Positions 11,367-22,380 of a stretch of DNA of 64,000 nucleotides are shown here, one piece after another (the stretch's first letter is position 1; the number at the start of each line of letters is the position of its first letter). Under the pieces are notes generated by a model that worked only from the letters and a program-made list of their open reading frames with translations, did not search any database and was not told the DNA's origin. Source of the stretch: Rhodocollybia butyracea. Lineage: Eukaryota; Basidiomycota; Agaricomycetes; Agaricales; Omphalotaceae. Location: the NCBI GenBank assembly GCA_015501585.1, contig JADNRY010000018.1, positions 124,001-188,000 of the forward strand, written 5' to 3'. The position numbers were made by a program, and so were the translations under genes.

Positions 11367-12702
11367 TCACCCTTGAACGCGGTACAGGGACCCCGTGCCC
11401 TCCGTCCGCCCAACGTTCCCTGCGACTTCCCAGGTGGGCCGGGAAAGCGTGGTTTCGCACCATCTCTGTAATGGAGGAGTCGAGATGAGCGATTGGTAAT
11501 ATTATACCAGGAAACTGAATATAGGTTACACCATGACCCAATTCTGCTTACCTTGACGTTAGGCCACTCATCCAAGCTGGTGATTTTGCTGTATTCGCGG
11601 ATACGAAGCCTGGTGGAAGGAAGGTAAGATGAAAGAGTGATAAGGCAAACAAAGAGTATTAAATACGGATGGCCATTGAGCCGTTACTAATTGGATAGTA
11701 AAAGTACTAACCAAGGAAGAACATTCATATCCGCGATAGAATACTTCCCTCTGCCATTTCCAGCCAGGTAATCCCGGTCTTGGGAAAGACGAATGTCGAG
11801 GACGTTGTAGAGACGCTTGACCTCGTTGGTGTAGCCTAGGTGGTAGATGGCAAGCATTAGACGGTCAACGTTAAACGATAAAGTAAAGGTTGGCATGAGA
11901 TGAGGACTGATGTGAGGAAGAAAAAAATGATACAGACGGGTGATAGCATAGGGTACAACTTCGGTTGCAGCGTTGAGGAAGTGATTTACTAAGGAGGGGA
12001 AACAAGCAAACTAGTAGGTCAGCTCAATCGGAGTAAAGGAATGGGTCCTAACATTGTCCCTGCATCGGCCCCACACCGCCATGCTAGATAATAACAAGAT
12101 ATATAGAAGACAAGTAATTGATCAGCACAAAAACCCATCCAGGCATGAAAAGCAGACGAAGAACCTCACAGAGAAAAAGATCCACTGCATCATCTCACTA
12201 TACTCCTCCGGACTCTCCTCCGCATCCCATCCGAATTTATTCTCCGGATCGTAATACCGCTGGAGGTAGATTAAGATGGCGGCTGTTTCGAAGACGACAA
12301 AGTTGTTCCGGCTGCGGTCGACGATGGCAGGGATACGTCCATTGGGGTTTATGGCGAGGAACCAAGGTTCCTGAGGAATGGGGATGTTAGAGATTCGAGT
12401 GAGGGAATCAAGAATTTATGAGATTATGGAATCGCTACAAAAGAAGAACGGGAGGCATTGGAAAGAAGATAGATATGGACCTTGTGTTCCTGCTTCGGCA
12501 TATTCATGGGATAAACTCTTTATTTAAAGGGTTTCAGCAACGAAAGGCCAATCGATAGAAAGCAGAGGTAAACACACTCGTAATTAAACCCATAAGCACT
12601 CCTTAGTTCCTCCATGAACACGCCAACTTTGAATCCATTGGGGGTTGGAGCGGTGTATAGAATAATCGCGGGTTTTGTTGAGTTTGAGTTTGAATCAGAC
12701 AT
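11367..12702 (-). CDS. Glutathione S-transferase, Ure2p-like
   Basis: Eight exons (12702-12576, 12515-12481, 12370-12170, 12083-12053, 11988-11938, 11835-11712, 11609-11552, 11465-11367) join to exactly 242 codons, giving 241 residues, the usual size. The thioredoxin-fold domain opens with [20 protein letters not shown]. It contains [18 protein letters not shown] with the cis-proline, then [10 protein letters not shown] for glutathione binding. The linker [11 protein letters not shown] leads into the helical domain with [21 protein letters not shown] and [11 protein letters not shown]. The family conjugates glutathione to electrophiles or reduces disulphides in the cytosol. In wood or litter fungi it helps to detoxify plant phenolics. 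Introns 2, 5 and 6 are about 100 nt, longer than usual here. No lesion was seen. The exon junctions were chosen by frame and family pattern. Confidence 0.9.
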
Positions 12703-13238
12703 CGATAATCAGGAAATGTAACTGGAATGTAACAAGGTACCGGTAGGGATTTCAATATTCAAAGCTTTGGAGTTTACGTGGATGAGCGCGGGGTATGGGG
12801 AGCAGATTTGACAAGCGATGATGACAGATTATCCCGATGACCGATGACGAAGACCGAACTAGCGCCGAAGGCAGGCGCCTGGCGTAAACAAATATCAATC
12901 TCGGGCTTGGCTCAATTTCGCACTTTCATCACCTCGTCTGTTGTCCATGATATAGATATCATGCAACTTGAAAAATTCAAAAATTTATGGTAACAAACTG
13001 TTTACGGACGAATTCAAAGAAGGAAATGTCGAATAGTTATAGGGAAAGGTATCCAGAAGACCCCAGTCAGGCTTCAGGACAAAGTCGAGGAAGGTCTCAA
13101 CATTTCCTACAGCATACAGCCGCAAGATACATATATAGCCCGGGGAAGGACAAACGCCAAGACCAATTGCCTCCGCTGGATACATATTGCTTGTGAGTCC
13201 GAGTCTGGGCTGGACGTATGATCTTTCATGAAAACGCG
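12703..13238. other. Intergenic, no gene recognised
   Basis: GST promoter on the left. On the right is the 3' flank of MCT copy 2, which resembles the 3' flank of copy 3 near 22262-22380 (shared CCGCAAGATACAT ... TATAGCCCGG). Confidence 0.5.
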
Positions 13239-15049
13239 CTATGCTATCGCAAGGAGGTTCTTGTTCCGAATGAGCCGTGCCACGCATAACAGAAGTGCCC
13301 CAACAAGCGACATAATGCCCTGCGGTACTTGTCAATAAGTTACGAAGAGTAGGAGAGCCTGGGTAAGTAGAGTACTAACGGAAAACAGAATCAGTCTTTG
13401 AAAATTTGCTTTTGTCTGGTCTTGGATAAACACGCCTGATATCGGAGTCCCTGCAAGGGTTGCCGAGGCCATGAACGCATAAGTACCACCAATTCTTGCT
13501 CCGATGCGTTCGATGGGAGATATTTCCGCCACACAGGCCTACATACGATGAGTTCTCCATTGCTATTTCCATAGATAAATAACTTACTGGAGTGACAGAA
13601 AAGAATGGACCAGAAGACACTCCGTATAGAGCGGCGAATGCTATCAAGTTTGCTTGTTCAAACGAGGTGTACCACAGGGCTAGAATTAGAAACCGTCGAT
13701 AAGATTGTGGATACACATAGGAGGTTGAACCTGGCAGTCACAGAAACTCAGTATAGTGGAGTTGAATGTCTAAATAAGCATCACGTACCTCCCTACCCTG
13801 GTAGCAATAAGCCCAGGACTGACCCGTCCAACTATCGATGTTGCACACAGAATTGGGAGATAGTATCCGTTGACACTTGAATTAGGATTGGCGATCTCGG
13901 CACTCAATCCTACGTAGCTGTATAACGGGCCAATGTGAGCGAATTTCAATTGATAAGGATGAAGTAAAGTTAGTTGCACACAAGAACGGGTTGAACACCG
14001 CAAAAACAGAGAACCAGCATCCCAATACGAGAAACATGTAACATGGGTCTTTAAACGCGTCAAAATCGAATAAAGCTGAGGCAGAGGTGGGGAAAGGTTT
14101 GGACGGCCTGCGCTGCTTGATCGTTACTGTTCCAATTGTGAAACACGCGAGCGTAATGAATGCAAAAATCCGAATTGTCCAGCCTGGGAAACGCGATGAA
14201 GATAGAAACTTAACGAATGGCTCAAAACTGCGCTTACCAAACCCTATTTTGGGGATTAGTTTTGCCATCATTATCGGGAATATGACCCCTCCCACACTAG
14301 CCCCGGACGTGAGGCATCCTACAGCATACGGTAATTTGCCCTTGAACCAATGAGACATAAGACCCAACAAAGGGAAGAAGCTAGTACAATTCGTGTGAGT
14401 GGTATTTTACTTCCGTATGTTCGACTAACCTGATCCCTGCACCGAGACTGAAGAGTACAGATTGTGAAAGAAATTGTTGGTAGACTTTCTCTGGTTTCGT
14501 GATGCTCAGCATGAAGAGTGAAAACACCGTTATAACACCGCTGAGAGGAATAAGATATCGAGGCCTATGGCGTCGAAAACAGCCCCTGCTGTTCCCGCAA
14601 CTAAAAGAAAACGATTTAGAGAAACCCAAAGCGCCTCGGAAGATACACGCTAAGCGCATGGGAGGGTATACGTTATACGTACAAATAAACAGCAGAAAGA
14701 CTTGTAGGGCCCCAACCATATCAATAACATTTGCAGAGTAGCTCTTAAGGTAAATTTCGTCATAAAAGTCGGCAAAGGCGCCAAAAGCATTGATGAAACT
14801 AAACAATTGTTCAGTTTTGGTAGGGCCAACAAGTACTAGTGACATTCCTCACCCAAATGTGCTCATTGAAATTAATGTAGCTCCAAGAACTGTTCCCCAG
14901 GCATCCCAGCCTCCGTCGGTAGGATCGTACGCATTGGATGTCGCTTGTGGCTTTCCAGCTTCAACGTCCAATTTGGCTGCCAGGGGAGGATTTGCAGGAA
15001 CCTTCTCAAGGCCGTTGACGGCTCGATCGCTCCCTGATGAACGCGACAT
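13239..15049 (-). CDS. MFS transporter, monocarboxylate-transporter-like, copy 2
   Basis: Multi-exon MFS gene, clearly closer to copy 3 than to copy 1. Visible blocks in order: leader starting MSRSSGSD, then DGGWDAWGTVLGATLISMSTFG, NAFGAFADFYDEIYLKSYSA and the helix LIPLSGVITVFSLFMLSITK. They continue with GLMSHWFKGKLPYAVGCLTS, the basic loop IKQRRPSKPFP, VNGYYLPILCATSIVGRVSP, the ISPIERIGARIGGTYAFMAS block, and a tail ending in a TAG stop at 13239. The start at 15049 is supported by alignment with copy 3 (24171). Twelve membrane helices are expected, with a long central cytosolic loop. The substrate is unknown. Because the family is dispersed in one orientation with other genes between, it probably arose by segmental duplication. 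Every splice was not verified, so a silent lesion cannot be excluded. Confidence 0.8.
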
Positions 15050-16571
15050 GATGAACGCAGAAAGAAACAAGTGTGGTACTTGCGTGGTATTCAAAGCATC
15101 TTTTAAGCAACTGCCAGCAATCCAATTGGGAAAGGAACATAAAGTTCAAACTTTGTCTGGTTGCCAGCTCGATCACAGTGTATGAGGTAGCTTGTTGATC
15201 GGCCAACTCGCTTGATATTCCCTTTCCCCCGGCGGAGGACGAGTCGGCTTATCATTAATACTCCATCTACTGTACAATTACAATCGTTAGCTCATCCACT
15301 ATAATGGATGACGCATGGACCTTCTTAGTTCATCAGTTCATTGACTGCTATGATAGATGATGGACCAAAATTTCAGTTCATTCAGCCATCAGTTCAGTAA
15401 CTTCAGTTCAGTCACAGTACTTACCAAGGTACTTACCTACTTCCTTTTCAGTGCTTCACTTGCTAGAATGAATAGAAAGCAGTCAGTTCATCATTTGGTG
15501 TCAAAATATGCTTGGAACATCAGGAAAAAACAACCCTTATATGACCCTGTATGTATCATATGTATCTATTGTATAGCTGTTTAAAGGTCCCCCTGTACGT
15601 ATGATACTGTATCGCTCTGTATAGTATGTATACCCTCACTAAGTGCACAGTATCATTATGCATACCTTGTACACTGCATATACTCTCACTTCAAATACTG
15701 TACATATACAGTATCTGCTCATAGCACTACATCTCAGTCAGGACAGGTTAAGATTGTAACAATCCATGCTATTGACTGCAGATTGTCATGCAAATTACTT
15801 AGTAGGGAATACTCAGGTTCAACGAGGTTCAACGAAGAGGGGTATAAGCCATTCATTAATGTAGCTAATACGAGTAGCAAAAACGTAACTAATAAACATA
15901 ACTATACGTAGCTGAGACAGACGAATATAACAGACATAGCTAACGGAAATGTAACCGAGATGAGCAACGAAAACGGGACCGACAAATAACGAAAATATAA
16001 TCGACGAGAAAATACAACCGACGAGTAACGAGAATATGACCAACGAGTAACGAAAATATGACCAATGAGAGACCATAATCGACAAGTAATGAGAACTTAA
16101 CTGAGTTAAGAGGTGGTAGGAGTTGAGGCAGACTGGGACTCCAATGGGAGGCAAAGAACTATACCGACGTCGTCAGAGAGAAACACGGCTGAAACATGGG
16201 ACGTACCATATAGCGCCGAAGCGGAAGCAAGAATGAAAGAGGAACATTGTCAGACAGAACAATTACCAAATGTGTAAAGAATGACATACCAATACACCCA
16301 TCTCTTGCCAGTTCTTGATATCTGCAGAAAGGCGCCTTGAAGACCGAAAGCAGCCAAAGTAATTTTGAAGGAGAGACAAGACAGAAGCGCAGTGAGAGCA
16401 TTAGATTCCCTAGACAATGAAATTTGAAACGTTAAGACGTTGAGGCACGATAGCGTTAGCGGGAAGAAAGCCTCGAGGTGACGGATGAAAGCAAAGGAAG
16501 AAGCGAGAAAATTTTAACCAACATCAACGTGACATGATCATGTGAGTGTAGGGCAGGCATCGACTTCCAAC
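15050..16571. other. AT-rich intergenic region with degenerate minisatellite
   Basis: No gene supported. At about 15270-15420 the heptamer CAGTTCA recurs. At 15590-15720 the sequence is rich in GTATA/TATAC words. At about 15955-16095 a degenerate unit near GACCAACGAGTAACGAAAATAT repeats several times. The frames at 15819-16401 read through these repeats and are unlikely to be coding. Confidence 0.5.
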
Positions 16572-17718
16572 GCTACCCGATGTGCCTACGTACATCCTCG
16601 TCTCGGGGCCATCTCCCTGGTGTCCGGACGAGCTCACTACGCTTTGGTAGCGGTAGATCCGTGAGCCAAAAGAGAGGCCAAGAGTACAGGAATTAAATAA
16701 GTTAACAAGTATCTACCTACGGGACTACAAAATTTCTGTCATATCCAGTTGGGATAAATAAAGAAGCCTCGTCATAAATGGTTAAGACATCAAAGAAGTA
16801 CTTTGCAGTCACGGCAAATCCATTCTTTAGAGATATCATCTCTCCAAGCAGGGATGTAGCTTCGCCTTTATTACTGGGTGGACGTGTGCCTGGGAGAACA
16901 GAACTCAAAAGGCGTGCCCGCAAAGACTCAACAGCTGGGTATGAACACAGTAAAAATGCGTGTTCCGGATCCTCTACATCTGACTTACAAAATCTGCACA
17001 GTCGCATATTGTGAGGGACTTGTATACGGTGGTTGTCCACCCATCGCAATCGCTCAACTGCTAGAGAGTGGTCCCCTGTGATGACCTTGGTAAATGCCTT
17101 CCGATGTACTGTGTTTTTCACGAGACTGAGATATTGCCTCATGCATCTTGTCTTGTACTTTGAGTCATTTCTTGACCCGATTGGCTCTTTTCGCCAATGA
17201 AGAAGGTAAGTTTTACTCTTTGTGGCATTTAGTTGTGCCTCCAGATACTTATCTACCCCTTCTTCTACAAGCTCGTGAAAGGCATCTGCATTGTCTGGTA
17301 TGACCAGGTGATCGATTGACGGAATCGGTATTATTCCTCCCAGCAACTTTTCAGCCACTGTCAGCAGTGCTGTTATCCAGGCATAGTGACCCTGCCGATG
17401 TAAGGCAATTGATTCCATCATAGCCGCATAAAAGTAGGTGTCCGTCTCTCGATTCAGACCATATTTGAGTGTTCTAAAGGCAAGCTCCATGCGCCGGTAC
17501 AGTATTGGAGTCAAACCTGTTTCTGTGTATAGCGCTACATTCGATGCTTTAGCCGATAAGCCAAGAAGGCGTCTCAGGAAGTCAATTTGCACCCTTTCTA
17601 ATGACTTAGCTAATGCTGGGCTTGTGTCAATTGCAACTTCGCATCCGTAGGTCAAATGCGGGTCAATACAGCCCATGTATAGTGTCTTACCCTCGTCAGG
17701 TGGCACAGTTCCGATCAT
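16572..17718 (-). repeat. Left arm of 1.15-kb palindrome (retrotransposon 3' third)
   Basis: 1147 bases covering the last part of the reverse transcriptase gene and some 3' untranslated sequence. It recurs inverted at 19761-20908 with a single one-base difference that I can see (an A run near 20128-20132). Beyond 16572 the sequence diverges from the other arm and lacks the (AACCT)n tail. Confidence 0.9.
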
Positions 17719-19866
17719 GGATTCCAAGTGCAGAACTCCATGGGCTACTGACCGTGCTTTATCTGACTTGTTTGAATAGTGTGCCTCAAATATTTTGTGG
17801 ACGCAATCTGCTCGGAAAGGGCCGCCCTGGAATGTTACACCAACATAAGTATATTCCAAGACTAGTGCCACTATGTTTTGAGCGAAATAAAATACCGGTG
17901 GTACTTCCAGAGCAGGCCCATGGTATGACACGACTGACTTAATAGCGTTGATAACCATGAAGTTTGTTCGGCACCAGTCATAGAAAAGGTTCATTTTTCG
18001 TTGCAACCCCTCTGGTGATAGGGCAATGAGTAGTAGGTCATCCGCTTGTTCTAAATGGGAAATGAACTGCCCGAATAGTTCGACGTCATCCTCTGTCTCA
18101 GGTATTCCGAAGTCTGAGAAATACAGGATCCATAAGAGCGGTGATAGTGTGTCTCCCGCAAGTATGCCCAATAGTGACTGGAATTCTTCTGATAGTGACC
18201 CGCCGTTCTTTACTTTGTACTTCATTCTACTGTATATCATGCGAATCCAATCAAATATTTTCCCCCCTGCGCCCTTGCGCCAAAGCTTAAACCACAGTGT
18301 GGCACGGTGAACTGATGGGAATGCATTGGTTATGTCTACGCATGCTACCCAAAGCGTCCTTTTCATTGCCTTTGCCTTCTCAATTGCCGTCCGCAGGATA
18401 AAGCAGTTGTTTGTTGTACGATACTCCTTTCTGAAGCCGTTTTGGGAGGGAGGAATTAATTTATAGTCCTCAGCCCATTCTTCCATGCGAGACATGAAGA
18501 GGAGGGTAATAAACTTCAGCATACAGCTTTCCAGCGCTATTGCACGGTAACTATTTGCATCTTTACTGTCTTTTCCCTTCTTGAGAATACCAACCAGTAT
18601 TGCCACAATCCATATGATAGGATTGTCTGTGGTGTCAACGCAGTCATTTGCAAGGCTCGCAATCATTAAGCTGTCCATATTGCGAATGTCTTTGTAATGT
18701 ACCTCATCCATGCCTACAGAGGTTTTCCCCGGGTGGCGTCGTATCAACTCGGTCTTTGCCCATTCTATATCCTCTACTATGAATGCTCGACTGAATGACT
18801 TTCTCGGTGTCAAGTCTATCGTACATTCGGGAATTAGCCGGGACAGACATTCATTGATTTCATATTGTGCAGTGTCAAACGAGGCTGGGAGGCTCTCAGG
18901 TGGGTTCATTCTTTTCACGAAAACCAAGCTCAAATCTTCTGTACTCACATCTCCCGTATCCATTGCTAGAGCGGATGAACCCGCCAGCCTTCGAAACACG
19001 GTCCAGAATAATTTGGAGTTCTTTGCAACTCGAGTAAGTTCTTCCCTATTGGCTTCGCGCAATCTTGCAATGTTGTCACGTCCGCGGTGATTTGCCAGGC
19101 GATTTTCGTATATTTGTCTAGTATCGGAACCTTCAGGTATGAGTGGTGCATCTGTTGTCACTCGGAGTTTCCCTTTCTGCTGTCCATTGCTTGTTGGATC
19201 CAGGCACTTCGGACTTATACATGGTAGATGCAGATTCTCGTAACGCTCGGACATACCAGCCACCGCAAGGTCATATGCGGCACATATATGATCATTGTGC
19301 AGACCTTCCCGAACATATGACAAGTGTGTGGGACCCCCCCTCTGTTGTATTCGAGCCACGATTGCCTTCAATAGATCGCCGTTAGCACATGTCCAGCCCA
19401 GTTTAGCATTGTGCAGAGCATTGTGTGTGAGTGCATACACTAAGAATTGTGAGTCGGAGACAACCATAATAGGTTTATCCAACGGGAAATCATAGATTGC
19501 CACCCATAGTGCAAAGCATGCAGCCCTATTTCTGGATAGTGCAGGGCCTGGGACATGCAGGGCGTGATTGTGGCTCCGTTTCCAAGAAGGATCAGGGCCT
19601 CTGTAGATCCCTGCCCCTGCGCGTACGCTCAGGGAGCCCATGCCTTCACATATTCCTGCAATGAATATACGAGTTGGTGGGATTAACTCAATAGCGCGAG
19701 ACGGGAGAAAGCCATACACCACTGCCAATGGATTACTGATTTCTTGCGTGGCTGAGTTTGATGATCGGAACTGTGCCACCTGACGAGGGTAAGACACTAT
19801 ACATGGGCTGTATTGACCCGCATTTGACCTACGGATGCGAAGTTGCAATTGACACAAGCCCAGCAT
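16717..19866 (-). CDS. Non-LTR retrotransposon RNase H-reverse transcriptase polyprotein (5'-truncated)
   Basis: Open frame of 1049 codons. A degenerate RNase H domain comes first (about residues 68-215: RAGAGIY, VVSDSQFLVYALTHN). The reverse transcriptase follows (about residues 390-690) with VACVDITNAFPSVHR for motif A, LAGDTLSPLLWILYFSDF for motif B and HLEQADDLLLIA for motif C. A C-terminal zinc knuckle CRFCKSDVEDPEHAFLLC is kept. RNase H before RT is an arrangement I recall from mushroom jockey-like elements. RNase H seems to have lost its first Asp (FIAG where YTDG is usual). The first 35 residues (19866-19761) are not element protein: they are the antisense of the inverted right arm, so the real 5' end is missing at the junction. 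No endonuclease domain is present. Confidence 0.85.
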   Translation of the reverse strand: MLGLCQLQLRIRRSNAGQYSPCIVSYPRQVAQFRSSNSATQEISNPLAVVYGFLPSRAIELIPPTRIFIAGICEGMGSLSVRAGAGIYRGPDPSWKRSHNHALHVPGPALSRNRAACFALWVAIYDFPLDKPIMVVSDSQFLVYALTHNALHNAKLGWTCANGDLLKAIVARIQQRGGPTHLSYVREGLHNDHICAAYDLAVAGMSERYENLHLPCISPKCLDPTSNGQQKGKLRVTTDAPLIPEGSDTRQIYENRLANHRGRDNIARLREANREELTRVAKNSKLFWTVFRRLAGSSALAMDTGDVSTEDLSLVFVKRMNPPESLPASFDTAQYEINECLSRLIPECTIDLTPRKSFSRAFIVEDIEWAKTELIRRHPGKTSVGMDEVHYKDIRNMDSLMIASLANDCVDTTDNPIIWIVAILVGILKKGKDSKDANSYRAIALESCMLKFITLLFMSRMEEWAEDYKLIPPSQNGFRKEYRTTNNCFILRTAIEKAKAMKRTLWVACVDITNAFPSVHRATLWFKLWRKGAGGKIFDWIRMIYSRMKYKVKNGGSLSEEFQSLLGILAGDTLSPLLWILYFSDFGIPETEDDVELFGQFISHLEQADDLLLIALSPEGLQRKMNLFYDWCRTNFMVINAIKSVVSYHGPALEVPPVFYFAQNIVALVLEYTYVGVTFQGGPFRADCVHKIFEAHYSNKSDKARSVAHGVLHLESMIGTVPPDEGKTLYMGCIDPHLTYGCEVAIDTSPALAKSLERVQIDFLRRLLGLSAKASNVALYTETGLTPILYRRMELAFRTLKYGLNRETDTYFYAAMMESIALHRQGHYAWITALLTVAEKLLGGIIPIPSIDHLVIPDNADAFHELVEEGVDKYLEAQLNATKSKTYLLHWRKEPIGSRNDSKYKTRCMRQYLSLVKNTVHRKAFTKVITGDHSLAVERLRWVDNHRIQVPHNMRLCRFCKSDVEDPEHAFLLCSYPAVESLRARLLSSVLPGTRPPSNKGEATSLLGEMISLKNGFAVTAKYFFDVLTIYDEASLFIPTGYDRNFVVP

Positions 19867-20763
19867 TAGCTAAGTCATTAGAAAGGGTGCAAATTGACTT
19901 CCTGAGACGCCTTCTTGGCTTATCGGCTAAAGCATCGAATGTAGCGCTATACACAGAAACAGGTTTGACTCCAATACTGTACCGGCGCATGGAGCTTGCC
20001 TTTAGAACACTCAAATATGGTCTGAATCGAGAGACGGACACCTACTTTTATGCGGCTATGATGGAATCAATTGCCTTACATCGGCAGGGTCACTATGCCT
20101 GGATAACAGCACTGCTGACAGTGGCTGAAAAAGTTGCTGGGAGGAATAATACCGATTCCGTCAATCGATCACCTGGTCATACCAGACAATGCAGATGCCT
20201 TTCACGAGCTTGTAGAAGAAGGGGTAGATAAGTATCTGGAGGCACAACTAAATGCCACAAAGAGTAAAACTTACCTTCTTCATTGGCGAAAAGAGCCAAT
20301 CGGGTCAAGAAATGACTCAAAGTACAAGACAAGATGCATGAGGCAATATCTCAGTCTCGTGAAAAACACAGTACATCGGAAGGCATTTACCAAGGTCATC
20401 ACAGGGGACCACTCTCTAGCAGTTGAGCGATTGCGATGGGTGGACAACCACCGTATACAAGTCCCTCACAATATGCGACTGTGCAGATTTTGTAAGTCAG
20501 ATGTAGAGGATCCGGAACACGCATTTTTACTGTGTTCATACCCAGCTGTTGAGTCTTTGCGGGCACGCCTTTTGAGTTCTGTTCTCCCAGGCACACGTCC
20601 ACCCAGTAATAAAGGCGAAGCTACATCCCTGCTTGGAGAGATGATATCTCTAAAGAATGGATTTGCCGTGACTGCAAAGTACTTCTTTGATGTCTTAACC
20701 ATTTATGACGAGGCTTCTTTATTTATCCCAACTGGATATGACAGAAATTTTGTAGTCCCGTAG
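19761..20763 (+). pseudogene. Inverted partial copy of the reverse transcriptase C-terminus, frameshifted
   Basis: This repeats the last ~335 codons of the minus-strand element, from IGTVPPDEGKTLYMG through the zinc knuckle to the end at NFVVP. One extra A in the run at about 20128-20132 shifts the frame after LLTVAEK, so the copy splits into two overlapping frames (19758-20231 and 20134-20763). It has no RT catalytic core and cannot work alone. Confidence 0.88.
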
Positions 20764-20908
20764 GTAGATACTTGTTAACTTATTTAATTCCTGTACTCTT
20801 GGCCTCTCTTTTGGCTCACGGATCTACCGCTACCAAAGCGTAGTGAGCTCGTCCGGACACCAGGGAGATGGCCCCGAGACGAGGATGTACGTAGGCACAT
20901 CGGGTAGC
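19761..20908 (+). repeat. Right arm of 1.15-kb palindrome
   Basis: 1148 bases, the inverted partner of 16572-17718. The arms are separated by 2042 bases of element interior. Unlike the left arm, this one continues into the element's true 3' tail. Confidence 0.9.
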
Positions 20909-20972
20909 TTCTCGGACCCCGGCGTATCAGCACTTGGTCCCAAGCCGGCAATAAACCTAACCTAACCTAACC
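20909..20972 (+). mobile_element. 3' tail of the retrotransposon with (AACCT)n terminus
   Basis: It follows the plus-orientation arm directly. GGCGTATCAG, ACTTGGTCCC and AGCCGG precede almost four copies of AACCT at 20954-20972, after which unrelated sequence begins. The same tail recurs alone at 8481-8546, which marks it as the element's 3' end. Confidence 0.7.
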
Positions 20973-21531
20973 AACTTGAAACTTTGCCAATAAGCAGCCA
21001 AGCTAAGCTAAGGCTGCCATTCCTGACGCGCGCGCACCTGATATTCTATGAGATCATATTACACAGATCAATGGCCTAATGATGTGAAGCAGTACCATTG
21101 TATACGTAGGCCGCCCCCATCAAATACAAATCGATACAGAGTATACTCATGGTACATACTGGCCTGCAAAGTATACAAATCAATACAGATTCTATACACT
21201 ATACATGGAAAAAGCCTCACTGTGTGTATCAGTCCGTATCATTTCACTGTTTCCTGATGAAACATTAAACCACTTTAAAATTTTTCATTTCTATACTGTA
21301 CTTTTGCCACAAATGCTCTGTAAATTCACATATAATGTTGTCAAGATATGGACAGGAAGCTCTAAAAGGGCCCATCGGGCCCGAAAACCTACATATTTTG
21401 GCCTGGAAAAACCCCAGTTCATTGGCCAAAATGACGGGTGACAAACTCTCAAACTGCCTCAGTCCATTCAGTCCAATGATGGATGGCTGAACTAACGATC
21501 GTAATTGTACAGTAACTGTAATTGCTGCTGA
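20973..21531. other. Intergenic, no gene recognised
   Basis: AT-rich stretch with repeated GTATA/TATAC words at about 21098-21210. No coding signal. Confidence 0.45.
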
Positions 21532-22256
21532 ACATGAGCTCAAGCGGTTCTCAATGATTTCCGTGTAGCTTTATATGGCGCTGCAACTGTGATTATGGTG
21601 TACAGGCATTCGATAGACTTGTAAAGTCTGGATATGTATGTGTGCTTATGTGTGGGATTTCTGTTAGGGAATCCAATGAGTGTCCAATCAGGCGGTCAGT
21701 CCTGGGATCCAACACAAGTAGTTAGTGCAGTTGAACAAGGTATTAGACACCTCGCAAACGCATGAGTACTACGGTACTACATGCCAGCTTATATACTGTA
21801 CATACTGTATACTATTGCTAATACGATGAGTAAGGACACGGATATATGTACATACCGATCCGGCTAACTAATCTCTGGAGTTGCCACATCGGCAATATAC
21901 AACAGTATGTGCTCATGAGAATAGAGGGCATAGAAGTAGAACAAGATTGCTTTGGAGATTTGGCGCTTACAGACGGCTGTCACCAGGTCCACAGTGCATA
22001 AATAGCTTACTAAGATAAAGAACCTTGTTTCCTTGTTTCTTGAAATTGATAATCGAGGTAAGATACCCTGCTCCAGGACAAAGTACTATAATTCATCGTA
22101 ATATATAGTGTAAGGAGATTCAGCAAGCTCAAATAAATAAGTCAAATCCGAGTCCAGTTGTATGTATGATAGAATATCTTCTAGTAAAAACCCAGAAATT
22201 ATTAAAGCAAGGCGAGACATTAGTTATTAGCGCAAGGTAACATATCAATTTAAGTA
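21532..22256. repeat. Duplicated 3' flank of the laccase gene (distal copy)
   Basis: Resembles 24479-24938 in several blocks: CATGAGCTCA ... CGGTTCTCAATG, then a diverged middle, then GGTAAGATA.CCTGCTCCAGGA and CTTCTAGTAAAAACCCAG. The match ends in CATATCAATTTAAGTA at 22256. In the other copy that point is the laccase stop codon. Here the coding part is absent and MCT copy 3 flank begins. Confidence 0.75.
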
Positions 22257-22380
22257 TATGGCCGCAAGATACATGTATAGCCCGGAGAAGGGCAAACGCC
22301 AAGAACAATTGCGTCCGCTGGATGCGTATTGCTGCAAGTCCGAGTCTGAGCTGGATTGTAAGATCTTTCGTGAAAACGCG

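Noticed and set aside
15819..16401. Two minus-strand frames rich in hydrophobic residues
   Set aside because: The first (15819-16154) is produced by the minisatellite periodicity and the second is short. Neither has a start context, splice signal or known domain.
16717..20763. Simple twin-priming inversion as explanation of the palindrome
   Set aside because: Twin priming inverts the 5' part of one copy. Here the 3' part exists twice in opposite orientation, which needs a second copying or repair event.
20954..20972. (AACCT)n read as an internal telomere
   Set aside because: Only about four units, and the same tail ends another copy of the element, so it belongs to the retrotransposon.
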